A stretch of 64,000 nt of DNA from DTU019 sp050949825 (lineage in GTDB: Bacteria; Bacillota; Syntrophomonadia; Syntrophomonadales; Syntrophomonadaceae): contig JBMNGL010000007.1 of assembly GCA_050949825.1 (NCBI GenBank), forward strand, positions 1 through 64,000, read 5' to 3'. Numbering within the stretch: position 1 is the first letter of the stretch; every line of letters begins with the position of its first letter. Of the stretch, positions 18,389-25,974 are shown piece after piece. A model generated the notes under the pieces. It ran no database searches. It was given only the letters and a program-made list of their open reading frames with translations, and was not told the origin of the DNA. The position numbers were made by a program, and so were the translations under genes.

Positions 18389-19267
18389 ATGAAGATAATT
18401 GATCTATATCAACCGGGAAGAACGGTTTTATCCCTGGAGATATTCCCGCCACGCCGGGATTATCCCCTGGATAGCATATTTACTACTGTGGAAGCCTTGC
18501 AGAAACTAGATCCGGGTTTTATCAGTGTCACTTACGGAGCCGGTGGCAGCACCCGCGACCGGACCGTGGAGATTGCCGCGCGGATTAAAAAGGTTTACGG
18601 CATTGAAGTGGTAGCGCACCTGACCTGTGTCTCCCATCGGCGGATAGAATTGGAGGCCATAATGGACAGCCTTATCAAGGAGGGTATTCGAAACATTATG
18701 GCCTTGCGGGGCGACCTCCCTGAAGGGGATCCCGATTTTGATCTGAGCACCTGTGAATATCATTATGCCAGCGAGTTAATCAGGGATGCCCGGCAAAAGG
18801 CTGATTTCGGCATTCTGGCGGCAGCTTATCCAGAAGGACATCCGGAATGCGAACGTCTCCATCAGGATCTGCTGTACTTAAAAGAAAAAGCAGACAGCGG
18901 GGTTGATGTCTTAATAACGCAGTTCTTTTTTGATAATCGCAAATTCTATGATTTCCTTGACAAGGCCGAACAGATTGGCATTCATTGTCCGATTGTACCC
19001 GGTATTATGCCGGTATTAAACGCTAATCAGATCAAGCGCATGTTGTACCTGTCCGGGGCATCATTGCCCGGCCGGCTGGTGAAGCTACTGGATCTTTACA
19101 GTGGTGATCCCGCCGACATGGAAAAAGCCGGGATTGAATTCGCCAGCCGGCAGGTTGAAGACCTGTTAAAGAACAAGGTGCCCGGGGTTCACCTTTATAC
19201 CATGAACAAACCCGCCCAGATCACCAAAATCGTCCAAAACGTTGGCCTTGCACCCCAAAAAGCCTAA
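18389..19267 (+). CDS. metF: Methylenetetrahydrofolate reductase, MetF family
   Basis: About 292 residues, the normal size for the bacterial MetF catalytic barrel, which reduces 5,10-methylene-THF to methyl-THF. VLSLEIFPPRRD (catalytic Glu) near residue 15, FISVTYGAGGSTRDRT near 45, NIMALRGDLPEGD near 104 and ITQFFFDNRKFYDF near 174 are family blocks. ATG 18389 has GGAG only four bases upstream; GTG 18362 and ATG 18368 are in-frame alternatives. No MetV-like zinc protein is next to it. It could serve methionine synthesis or one-carbon (Wood-Ljungdahl methyl branch) metabolism; the context does not decide. Confidence 0.88.
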   Translation: MKIIDLYQPGRTVLSLEIFPPRRDYPLDSIFTTVEALQKLDPGFISVTYGAGGSTRDRTVEIAARIKKVYGIEVVAHLTCVSHRRIELEAIMDSLIKEGIRNIMALRGDLPEGDPDFDLSTCEYHYASELIRDARQKADFGILAAAYPEGHPECERLHQDLLYLKEKADSGVDVLITQFFFDNRKFYDFLDKAEQIGIHCPIVPGIMPVLNANQIKRMLYLSGASLPGRLVKLLDLYSGDPADMEKAGIEFASRQVEDLLKNKVPGVHLYTMNKPAQITKIVQNVGLAPQKA

Positions 19268-19296
19268 CAGGCTTAGACTAGAAATAGGCTAAGCCT
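19260..19296. terminator. Overlapping hairpins between convergent metF and degV
   Basis: AAGCCT at 19260-19265 can pair with AGGCTT at 19269-19274, or AGGCTTAG at 19269-19276 can pair with CTAAGCCT at 19289-19296. The two folds exclude each other. They lie in the ten-base gap between convergent genes and inside the end of the DegV gene. No long T-run is present, so terminator function is probable but weak. Confidence 0.4.
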
Positions 19297-20105
19297 ACTG
19301 TGCCCGGGCCTACGTGGGCGCCAATGACAGGGCCGGTTTCCCTTACGCAGATGGGGCCGGAGTATATTTGGCTTAAGCGCAGCCTCAGTTCTTCGGCTTC
19401 CTCCGGGGCATCAACATGGGTGACCGCCAGTTTTTCTACCTGTGGCGACAACCGGGAAAAAGCATCGACAATCCGCGTTACCGCTTTATGCTTGGTGCGA
19501 ATCTTATCAAACACCTCTATCCTTCCCTCTTGCAGGTATAAAATGGGTTTGATCTGCAGGGCATTGCCGATATATTTGGCCGCAGGGCCAATTCGGCCCC
19601 CGCGGGACAGGTATTCCAAATCATCTACTATAAAAAATACATTGGTTTTGGGAATTATGCGCTTCATTTCCCCAAGGATGGCTTCCATACTGCTGCCGGC
19701 TTGCCGCATTTCGCAAGCCTGCTCGATCTGCAGAGCCAACCCTATGGAGGTTGATAGTGAATCGACCACATGGATTGAGACATCGCTTCTGTTCAGCAAC
19801 CCCTGGGCCATGACCGCAGAATGACAGGTGCCGGAAAGGCACGAAGAGATGAGTATTACCAGGGCTTCATCGCCAGGGAGCAATCTTTGGTAGACCTCCA
19901 GAAAATCGCCTACTGATGGTTGTGAGGTCTGCGGAAACACGGGCTGATGGCGCATGATCCGGTAACATTCTCGATTGCTCAGCTCGCCTTCCCGGTACTG
20001 CTTATCTTGCATTATGATGTTAAGCGGAACCACTTCTATATTTTCCTGATCGAGCAGGGTTTTAGAAAGGTATGCTGTACTGTCGGTGATAATGCTGATG
20101 GCCAT
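19278..20105 (-). CDS. DegV family fatty-acid-binding protein (second copy)
   Basis: A 275-residue DegV-family protein, paralogue of the one at 8.9 kb. ISIITDSTAYLSKTLL at the start, PQTSQPSVGDFLE, SSCLSGTCHSAV and the GPVIGAHVGPGTVGLAYF end are family blocks. The ATG at 20105 gives the standard N-terminus and has GGGAGG upstream on the minus strand; a longer reading from 20132 lacks support. Such proteins bind a fatty acid and may supply FakA or another acyl carrier step. Two copies with different ligand preference is a common pattern. It faces metF and lies downstream of the histidine kinase on the same strand, with a 96-base gap. Confidence 0.9.
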   Translation of the reverse strand: MAISIITDSTAYLSKTLLDQENIEVVPLNIIMQDKQYREGELSNRECYRIMRHQPVFPQTSQPSVGDFLEVYQRLLPGDEALVILISSCLSGTCHSAVMAQGLLNRSDVSIHVVDSLSTSIGLALQIEQACEMRQAGSSMEAILGEMKRIIPKTNVFFIVDDLEYLSRGGRIGPAAKYIGNALQIKPILYLQEGRIEVFDKIRTKHKAVTRIVDAFSRLSPQVEKLAVTHVDAPEEAEELRLRLSQIYSGPICVRETGPVIGAHVGPGTVGLAYF

Positions 20106-20201
20106 TTTTAAATAATCCCTCCCCACCCTCATATGATGGTAAATATACTTGAACTATTCCCTGCTGTCAATAATGAAACGCATACGAGTGGTGCGGGTTA
20201 T

Positions 20202-21914
20202 TTACGATAAGGCTCGGGTCTTATCCATAAAATGGTCACGGGACTGATGATATTGATCTTGCAGCACCTGCATTAAAACAGCGATGTTCCGGTAGTCATG
20301 TTCTCGTGCGGCTGTTTCCAGTTGATTGGCGGTAGCGGATATTGATGTCAAGCCATACATCCCGGCAGTACCTTTCACATCATGCCCCAGGCTTTGTATT
20401 TGGGCCAGGTCTTTTTTGCGCCAGGCCATATGCAGAGATTCTATCATTTCAGACAGCATTTCGAGCAGATCCGGCATCAATTCACTTATGAGCAGGTTGT
20501 CAATCTGCGGCAAAATCTCTTTGTTATTCACCGGCAGGTGCCGGGTAATAATTTCAACCAGTTCCTGCGATTTAAACGGCTTGGCAATATAGTCTGTACA
20601 ACCGCTGGCTACACATTTTTCTCTATCACCAACCATAGAGTGCGCCGTCATGGCGATAACTGCAAGGTTCTTGAGGCCTGCATCCTGCCGAATCGCTGCG
20701 GCCGTTTCATAGCCATCCATCACCGGCATTTGCATGTCCAATAATACTACGTCAAAAGGTTCCTGATGGAGAGCTGTCAAGCACTCTAAACCGTTGCTCA
20801 CTACCCGGCAGTTAAAACCATAGTTATGAAGCATCTGGAAGACAATTTTCTGATTCAATGGATTATCCTCGGCCAGGAGTATGCGTGCAGGTTCAAAGCA
20901 GAGAAAAGCATGGTCAACAGCCGTACCAGGTTCTGACACCATCTGACCGGGGTCCAATTCTGCATCAGGTGACCCATCAATGAGGGGGATCTCTATATGA
21001 ATTGTGGTGCCGATTCCCAACCGGCTTTCTGCCCAGATAGACCCACCCATTAACTTAACCAATTTATGGCATACATATAACCCCAACCCGGTTCCTCCAT
21101 ATTCCCGGGTATTGGAACCATCCACTTGTTTGAAGGGGGCAAATATGTTCGGCAATTCTTGAGAGGCGATGCCGATGCCGGTATCCTCAATCGTTACTAG
21201 CAGGTACTCTCTATCCCGGGTACAGTTGCGCATGGCTTTAATCATGACGGAGCCCTGATGCGTAAATTTAACCGCATTGCAAAGAACATTGCCCAGAATC
21301 TGCTGTAGCTTGGCCTCATCAAGAATAATAGAATCGGGCAAGCCTTCATCAATCTGCAGTTGCACCTGCAGCCTCTTGCTCCGCAATGATGGCTCCACAT
21401 TTTTGAGAGTCCTGGTTAAAAGGGGCCGAATACGGCAACAGGTAAGGTTGACATCCACACGGCCCATCTCAATTTTAGACACATTGAGTATTTCGTCAAA
21501 AACAGCCAGCAAATCTTCGCTGCATTCTCTGATAGTATGCAGGTGTTCAAGCTGGTTCTGCTCGAATGGGCTTTGCTCCAGGAGATCCACTGAGCCCAGT
21601 ATGCCTATCATGGGGGTTTTTATCTCATGACTGATATTGGTTAGAAACTGGCCCAAGTTGGTATACAGCGATTCTTCGGCGTTGATATCCACTGAGGCGC
21701 GCTTTTCCTCCAGCTCATCTGGCTTATGATTGCCGCTAGTTTGTGCTGCATAGTACAATATTAAGACCGCGGATATAATCAATAACAGGGGTAGGTAGAG
21801 GTGATAAAGCAGCACCGTTCCCGCATAGATGATGCCATAAACCATCCTGATAGCCACCAGGAGAATGACCGAGATTGTTATCATAAACAGCCATTTGCTT
21901 TTTGCACCTGACAT
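20202..21914 (-). CDS. Hybrid sensor histidine kinase with receiver and Hpt domains
   Basis: About 570 residues. Two hydrophobic segments near residues 8-45 anchor it in the membrane with almost no external loop. A HisKA domain (phospho-His in NISHEIKTPM near 92) and a HATPase domain (EDTGIGIASQELPNIFAPF, GGTGLGLYVCHKLV) follow. A receiver domain starts with ILLAEDNPLNQKIV near 345 and has its phospho-Asp in VLLDMQMPVMDG near 398. An Hpt domain (LGHDVKGTAGMYG) is near 525. This is a complete phosphorelay lacking the final regulator. ATG 21914 is chosen because GGAGG lies nine bases upstream; TTG 21935 would place the ribosome site inside the gene. The signal is unknown. Confidence 0.92.
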   Translation of the reverse strand: MSGAKSKWLFMITISVILLVAIRMVYGIIYAGTVLLYHLYLPLLLIISAVLILYYAAQTSGNHKPDELEEKRASVDINAEESLYTNLGQFLTNISHEIKTPMIGILGSVDLLEQSPFEQNQLEHLHTIRECSEDLLAVFDEILNVSKIEMGRVDVNLTCCRIRPLLTRTLKNVEPSLRSKRLQVQLQIDEGLPDSIILDEAKLQQILGNVLCNAVKFTHQGSVMIKAMRNCTRDREYLLVTIEDTGIGIASQELPNIFAPFKQVDGSNTREYGGTGLGLYVCHKLVKLMGGSIWAESRLGIGTTIHIEIPLIDGSPDAELDPGQMVSEPGTAVDHAFLCFEPARILLAEDNPLNQKIVFQMLHNYGFNCRVVSNGLECLTALHQEPFDVVLLDMQMPVMDGYETAAAIRQDAGLKNLAVIAMTAHSMVGDREKCVASGCTDYIAKPFKSQELVEIITRHLPVNNKEILPQIDNLLISELMPDLLEMLSEMIESLHMAWRKKDLAQIQSLGHDVKGTAGMYGLTSISATANQLETAAREHDYRNIAVLMQVLQDQYHQSRDHFMDKTRALS

Positions 21915-22047
21915 GCTGCCTGTCCTCCATTGCAATAATCAAAATCTCCTAAAAAGAGAGGTAATTATAAGATACAACATCAAAGCAGAAAAAAATGTCT
22001 GCTTATGGGTGGACCAAAGCATTATTTTTACGGGATGATGACGAGCT

Positions 22048-22077
22048 TTGTATAATTGGGTCATTTATTGTTAAAAT
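22048..22077 (+). promoter_or_regulatory. Possible promoter for the 39-codon ORF and glucosaminidase
   Basis: TTGTAT at 22048-22053 and TAAAAT at 22072-22077, separated by 18 bases, match the main sigma factor pattern moderately. A transcript would start near 22084 and run into the small ORF at 22097. Confidence 0.35.
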
Positions 22078-22096
22078 ATTACAGGGAGCGCATTAA

Positions 22097-22216
22097 ATGG
22101 CCCGACAGCAACCCTGGTATTCTGCCCCAAATGAGGAAATGGAACAGATTATACACCATTTTGGCAGGAATTCCAGGCAGGCTAGTGAAATAGTCTTAAT
22201 ATTAATGCGTAGTTAG
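22097..22216 (+). CDS. Small protein of 39 residues, unknown
   Basis: ATG 22097 to TAG 22216 encodes MARQQPWYSAPNEEMEQIIH and a further 19 residues. GGGAG lies nine bases before the ATG, and a moderate promoter lies further upstream. It is soluble, mixed in charge, and matches no family I know. The stop is 35 bases before the start of the glucosaminidase gene, with which it would be co-transcribed. Support comes from the ribosome site and position only, so it may not be a real gene. Confidence 0.4.
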   Translation: MARQQPWYSAPNEEMEQIIHHFGRNSRQASEIVLILMRS

Positions 22217-22251
22217 AGCAATAAGAGATCTTTTTATTGGGGAGGTTCAAT

Positions 22252-23184
22252 ATGCATAGAAACATACTCGTCGCTGCAGCGGCTATGCTGACCTGTGTAT
22301 TGGGCATGGCCATATTGCAACCGTCGGCCCTGGCCCAAAGGGTTGTGACCATATTTTTGGATGGCCGCCAGATACACTCTGATGTTGACCCGATCATTGT
22401 AAACGGACGAACCATGGTGCCCATCCGTGCCATCAGTGAAGGCCTGGGACTGGATGTGGATTGGGATAACGACCAATATCAGGTTATTATCAGCAGTCCG
22501 GCTGCGCCGGTGAGTGGGACAAACTCAGCATCTGCAGCCACCGATATAAGCATCCGTGGTCAATCGATCCTGAGCGCTGCTCAATTGCAGGCTTTGATGC
22601 TTAAAAACAACCCCGATGCACCTCGGGAGTTGCCTGCTTTGTATTTGCGCATCGGAGCAGAATACGGCATTAGAGGGGATATAGCCTTCTGCCAGGCTGC
22701 CAAAGAGACAGGCTGGTGGAAATATGGGGGGTTGGTACAGCCTTATCAAAATAATTATTGCGGTCTTTCTGCCACCGGCCAGGCCGCAACCGGTTTAGAG
22801 GACTTGCGGGGTGCCGATCCGAGCCAGGTGCGCTTTGAAAACGGTGTTCATGGCGCCATTTTTACGACTCCTGAGGCGGGGGTGGAAGCCCATATCCAGC
22901 ATCTTTATGCTTATACCTGCCGGGAACCCCTGCCGGCTGGAAAGTCCCTGGTGGATCCGCGCTATATCCTGGTTACCCGCGGCATCGCACCGCTGTGGAG
23001 CGATTTAAACGGTCGCTGGGCGGTACCGGGGGTAGGCTATGGGGAAAGCATTTTACTTGATTATTATTACAAAGCATTTAACAATACAGCCAATTCCGGC
23101 CTCAGTACTCAGGAGCGCATCAAACAGTTGGAAATGGAGAATCAGCTGCTCAAGCAGGAGATCAACCAGCTCAAAGCCTGGTAG
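22252..23184 (+). CDS. Exported glucosaminidase with copper-amine-oxidase-type stalk domain
   Basis: About 310 residues. A signal peptide (residues 1-29, ending near ALAQR) is followed by a stalk domain of the copper amine oxidase N-terminal type (VVTIFLDGRQIHSDVDPIIVN, then GRTMVPIRAISEGLGLDVDW), common in Clostridia cell-wall proteins. Residues 105-285 are a GH73-like N-acetylglucosaminidase domain: LYLRIGAEYGIRGDIAFCQAAKETGWW carries the likely catalytic Glu (AKETG), and NNYCGL matches the NN-x-G block. A short coiled coil (QERIKQLEMENQLLKQEI) ends the protein. It probably trims peptidoglycan during growth or sporulation. ATG 22252 has GGGGAGG upstream. Confidence 0.87.
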   Translation: MHRNILVAAAAMLTCVLGMAILQPSALAQRVVTIFLDGRQIHSDVDPIIVNGRTMVPIRAISEGLGLDVDWDNDQYQVIISSPAAPVSGTNSASAATDISIRGQSILSAAQLQALMLKNNPDAPRELPALYLRIGAEYGIRGDIAFCQAAKETGWWKYGGLVQPYQNNYCGLSATGQAATGLEDLRGADPSQVRFENGVHGAIFTTPEAGVEAHIQHLYAYTCREPLPAGKSLVDPRYILVTRGIAPLWSDLNGRWAVPGVGYGESILLDYYYKAFNNTANSGLSTQERIKQLEMENQLLKQEINQLKAW

Positions 23185-23221
23185 TGCTCCGCAATGGGCG
23201 CCGATATTTTATGGACCATAA

Positions 23222-23249
23222 GAAAAGCAGGGTTAATTCCCTGCTTTTC
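23222..23249. terminator. Bidirectional terminator hairpin
   Basis: Eleven-base-pair perfect stem GAAAAGCAGGG / CCCTGCTTTTC with a TTAATT loop, between the convergent glucosaminidase and YaaH-family genes. A-rich and T-rich ends of the stem allow it to work on both strands. Confidence 0.75.
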
Positions 23250-23277
23250 CCCTGCTTATCATGCTGTTTTAAAACAA

Positions 23278-23919
23278 CTATTTTGCCAAAGATCTGCGGT
23301 GCAGTGAACCAAAAGGAGCACCCATCGGCAAAACGGTAAAACCATAGTGGCTGTTTAGCACCGCAGCCCCGGCTCCATAGAATGAGAATATAGAGACAAA
23401 GAGCTCCGAATAAGCGGCCACAGTGTGCCACATTTCAGCATTGCCGATATTTAAAGTACTGAGGGCCAAGCCCAGGAAAAGCATATCGATCCAGAAGAAT
23501 ATTATGAAAAGCACCTTATTGGCCCCTGCCGCACCTACCGTCATAAACATGGTAAAGATCAAGTAGCCCAGGAAAGCAAAACCCAGCTGTTTAGGATCAA
23601 TAATAGCAGTTGAGTTTAAACCAATGGTACCATTACCGATCATCCAGGTCATGGCAACGCCAAACCAGAAAAAGCCGTAAGCGCAGAAAGCCGTGGCTCC
23701 AAAGGTGTTGTTGTGTTTGTAGTCCATTAATCCTGCTACAAATTGTGCCGAAGCGCCCAGGAAAATAGCCCAGGGAATGATGTATGCAGTTCCTTGAGTG
23801 ATTCCCAACTTTTGCGAAGATGCTACCAGTGTAACCATGGCCAGGCCCATTAACCCCAGAGGAGTCGGGTTGGCTACCAACTCCTGAATGTGACCGGTCA
23901 CTTTCATTTCATTTGACAT
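23278..23919 (-). CDS. GPR1/FUN34/YaaH family acetate transporter
   Basis: A 213-residue membrane protein with six hydrophobic spans. The NPTPLGLMGLA motif at residues 17-25 is the family signature; GYLIFTMFMTVGAAGANKVLF and AEMWHTVAAY fit further blocks. Members (SatP/YaaH, AceTr) move acetate or succinate with protons, or act as channels. In an organism that makes acetate, export of short-chain acids would be the natural role. The minus-strand leader is long and structured (see the orphan terminator at 24.13 kb), so expression may be controlled before translation. The ribosome site (GGGGGGTAA, 12 bases away) is weak. Confidence 0.9.
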   Translation of the reverse strand: MSNEMKVTGHIQELVANPTPLGLMGLAMVTLVASSQKLGITQGTAYIIPWAIFLGASAQFVAGLMDYKHNNTFGATAFCAYGFFWFGVAMTWMIGNGTIGLNSTAIIDPKQLGFAFLGYLIFTMFMTVGAAGANKVLFIIFFWIDMLFLGLALSTLNIGNAEMWHTVAAYSELFVSIFSFYGAGAAVLNSHYGFTVLPMGAPFGSLHRRSLAK

Positions 23920-24385
23920 CTCTACTATTACCCCCCGTGTGTTGTAAATATTGCGATTAATTGATTCTGCAAAGAATCGTCTCCAACCGGCCTCCTTTCC
24001 CCCTATATTTGTGAAAAATTGTTCTTACGTCATTTGAATATTCCACACTGCGACAGAAAATCCTCCTAAATGACAGGAATGATACCAAAGCTGAAAAATG
24101 GCCCGCATTGGTGAGGCGCTTCCCGCCCATAAAAAAGCCGTCCTAATGTGGACGGCTGCTCATATACTTTATTAAGCAGTATATGAACTAAATTAAGAAG
24201 GGTAGGGAAAGTAACAGCTTCACAATAAATCAGCTTGATAAGTTGACAATCAGGTTGATAAATTAGCGGTCTGAAGTCCTGCTTCATAACATCTTGTCAA
24301 GTCTTGAAAGCCTGATTGTCGGGTAAGGCCCTTTATTGCTCCACCTGATAACAATTTATGAAGCGATATAACGAAAGGTGACAGG
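23920..24385. other. 466-base structured intergenic region between yaaH and merR-like genes
   Basis: No gene was found here. It holds, in plus coordinates, a minus-strand terminator (24130-24157), a nine-base inverted repeat TCATATACT / AGTATATGA (24160-24168 and 24178-24186), a ten-base inverted repeat GACAATCAGG / CCTGATTGTC (24245-24254 and 24311-24320), and two direct copies of a CAG-TTGATAA unit near 24231 and 24251. The last could be operator sites for the divergent MerR-like regulator. On the minus strand a GGAAAGGAGG site precedes a nine-codon TTG-started reading frame that could be a leader peptide. Confidence 0.5.
24130..24157 (-). terminator. Orphan minus-strand terminator upstream of yaaH
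   Basis: Read on the minus strand, AGCCGTCC / GGACGGCT forms an eight-base-pair stem around a six-base loop and is followed by six T. There is no gene upstream of it on that strand before the divergent MerR-like gene, so it would end either a short non-coding RNA or an attenuated leader of the YaaH transporter, whose start is 210 bases further on. Confidence 0.7.
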
Positions 24386-24886
24386 ATGATGGAAGTATTT
24401 TATAAAATTGGTGAGGTCGCGGATATGCTGTCCATTGAGCAGCATACCCTGCGCTACCTGGAAAGTAGTCTCAAAATCAAGATCAAGCGCGATGAGCGCG
24501 GCGATCGTATTTATACTGAAGCCGATCTCGATACCTTGCGCCTGGTCTTGCAACTTAAGGAAAAAGGATTAAATACCACTGCCATCAAGTTGGCCCTGGA
24601 AACTGCGCAGGAGAGCCAGGAGAATCAGGAAACCGGATTGGTGGTTAGCAATCCGGTGGAAAACAACCTCCTGGAAATGGTCAAGATGGCCCATAAAATA
24701 GTGGAGCAAAATGATGAACTGATGCAGCAAAATCGCAAACTGGAAGAAAAAATGGCCCGCCTGGAGAAAAAGATTGAGGAACGCAATCTGGAGCGGGAAA
24801 AAAAGATAGATGAGTTCTTAAACCTTTGGAAGGCCGAACAGGAAGGCAAAGGTCGTTCCTGGCTGTCCTGGCTGCGCGGCAAATAG
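24386..24886 (+). CDS. MerR-family regulator with coiled-coil tail
   Basis: 166 residues. The N-terminal 70 form a MerR-type winged helix (FYKIGEVADMLSIEQHTLRYLESSL, then RIYTEADLDTLRLVLQLKEKGLNTTAIKLAL). The YLE-x-S spacing differs from classic metal sensors, and no Cys is present, so it is not a metal or thiol sensor. Residues 105-150 form a charged coiled coil (EENMARLEKKIEERNLEREKK-like), as in RacA-type or other structural MerR relatives. The ribosome site GAAAGGTG precedes ATG 24386; ATG 24389 is also possible. It is divergent from the YaaH transporter across a repeat-rich gap and may control it. Confidence 0.78.
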   Translation: MMEVFYKIGEVADMLSIEQHTLRYLESSLKIKIKRDERGDRIYTEADLDTLRLVLQLKEKGLNTTAIKLALETAQESQENQETGLVVSNPVENNLLEMVKMAHKIVEQNDELMQQNRKLEEKMARLEKKIEERNLEREKKIDEFLNLWKAEQEGKGRSWLSWLRGK

Positions 24887-24889
24887 CAT

Positions 24890-25705
24890 TTATTTGTGCT
24901 GCTGGTTATACATTAAACAGGGGGTCTGACAGGTGGCGCAACTCTGTTTTTTGACTCTTAAAGGAGCGGTTCGATTGGCTTTCTTGACCATATTCAACAC
25001 ATCCCGGCAGTGGGTTTCATCCTGACATTCGACCGCCAGCACAGTTGCTCCTTCCATGCCGCCGACACCCCCGGCCGCCACTTGAACTGCCGCAGCCCCG
25101 GACAAAATGCGCAGACTGTCGATTTCGGTTATTACCTGTGTATTGGCAACCGTAATATAGCCGCTGCGATATCCCAGGCGCAGGTTGTGCGGTGCCGCGC
25201 TTAACATCCATTTCTCAGCTTCAATACAGTTGGGAATCAATTTTTCCAAGCCCATGGGGGCAACCCAGGTAATCCCCCGTGCTTTGATAATACCAATCGC
25301 CTTGCCTACCGTACCCCCGGTGTCATCCCCGAGCATCACCCCAATCAGCCCGTTGCCGTCAAAGGCGTTGGCTCCCTTAATAAATACATCCCCTGCCTGC
25401 ATGGTGTGTAAAAAATCCACCCAATTGCTATCAACCGGAATACCGCGATGCAGGCACCAGGGACCGAGCCGCTGACTGCTCTCCGTCACACAGGCCGCCC
25501 GCGCCGTTACAAGGCCTGCGGTATAAGGCTCCAAAGCCTTAACATCCAGGTTCAGCAAGGCTTTAGCCACCATGACATTAGTGGTTCCGGCAGCAATAAT
25601 AATCTTGCCCTCCTGAAAGGCCCGCTTGACCTCGGGTAGGGCTGCCACAGCCTGTCCGATGAGCACTTTGGCGGCGGCAGGGTGAAGCGCTAAGGTTGTG
25701 ATCAT
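24890..25705 (-). CDS. Unknown protein, 271 residues
   Basis: I do not recognise this family. It is soluble, Gly- and Ala-rich, with alternating short beta-like and helical blocks: KIIIAAGTTNVMVAKALL near residue 33, GDVFIKGANAFDGNGLIGVMLGDDTGGTVGKAIGII near 105-140, and GAAAVQVAAGGVGGMEGATVLAVE near 205-230. These Gly-rich turns suggest phosphate or nucleotide binding in a Rossmann-like fold. The tail ends with CATCQTPC, a C-x2-C-x3-C arrangement that could bind a metal or FeS cluster. Its stop is four bases from the end of the convergent MerR-like gene. The annotation as a real gene rests on length, codon pattern and a plausible protein. Confidence 0.7.
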   Translation of the reverse strand: MITTLALHPAAAKVLIGQAVAALPEVKRAFQEGKIIIAAGTTNVMVAKALLNLDVKALEPYTAGLVTARAACVTESSQRLGPWCLHRGIPVDSNWVDFLHTMQAGDVFIKGANAFDGNGLIGVMLGDDTGGTVGKAIGIIKARGITWVAPMGLEKLIPNCIEAEKWMLSAAPHNLRLGYRSGYITVANTQVITEIDSLRILSGAAAVQVAAGGVGGMEGATVLAVECQDETHCRDVLNMVKKANRTAPLRVKKQSCATCQTPCLMYNQQHK

Positions 25706-25771
25706 GGAGTTTCATCCCTTCTATGGCTTTTATAAAAGTGATTCTACTGCAAATATTTCAAGGATAATTAT

Positions 25772-25824
25772 GATGCCTCTGCAAAAAAACAAACTTGTGG
25801 ATTATACCTTTTTGCAGGGGCATC
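25772..25824. repeat. 16-bp inverted repeat in intergenic region
   Basis: Arms at 25772-25787 (GATGCCTCTGCAAAAA) and 25809-25824 (TTTTTGCAGGGGCATC) pair over 16 positions with one G-U pair, leaving a 21-base loop. It lies in the 269-base space between two minus-strand transcription units. No T-run follows on the minus strand, so a terminator role is unsure; it may be a small mobile-repeat remnant. Confidence 0.5.
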
Positions 25825-25974
25825 AATTCTCAATTTAATTATTACTTCTAAATTAAAAACCACTTTTCTTTTAATCATGTATTCACTAATATGCAATCAA
25901 ATAAGGGTTTTTGCAGTGGAGTTAACCGCAATAATGTTGGCTTCTCCGGTAATGCCGGCGCCCGGCAAAGGCGC

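Noticed and set aside
24066..24287. 73-codon minus-strand ORF in the yaaH leader
   Set aside because: No ribosome site, runs through the terminator hairpin and has no protein-like pattern.
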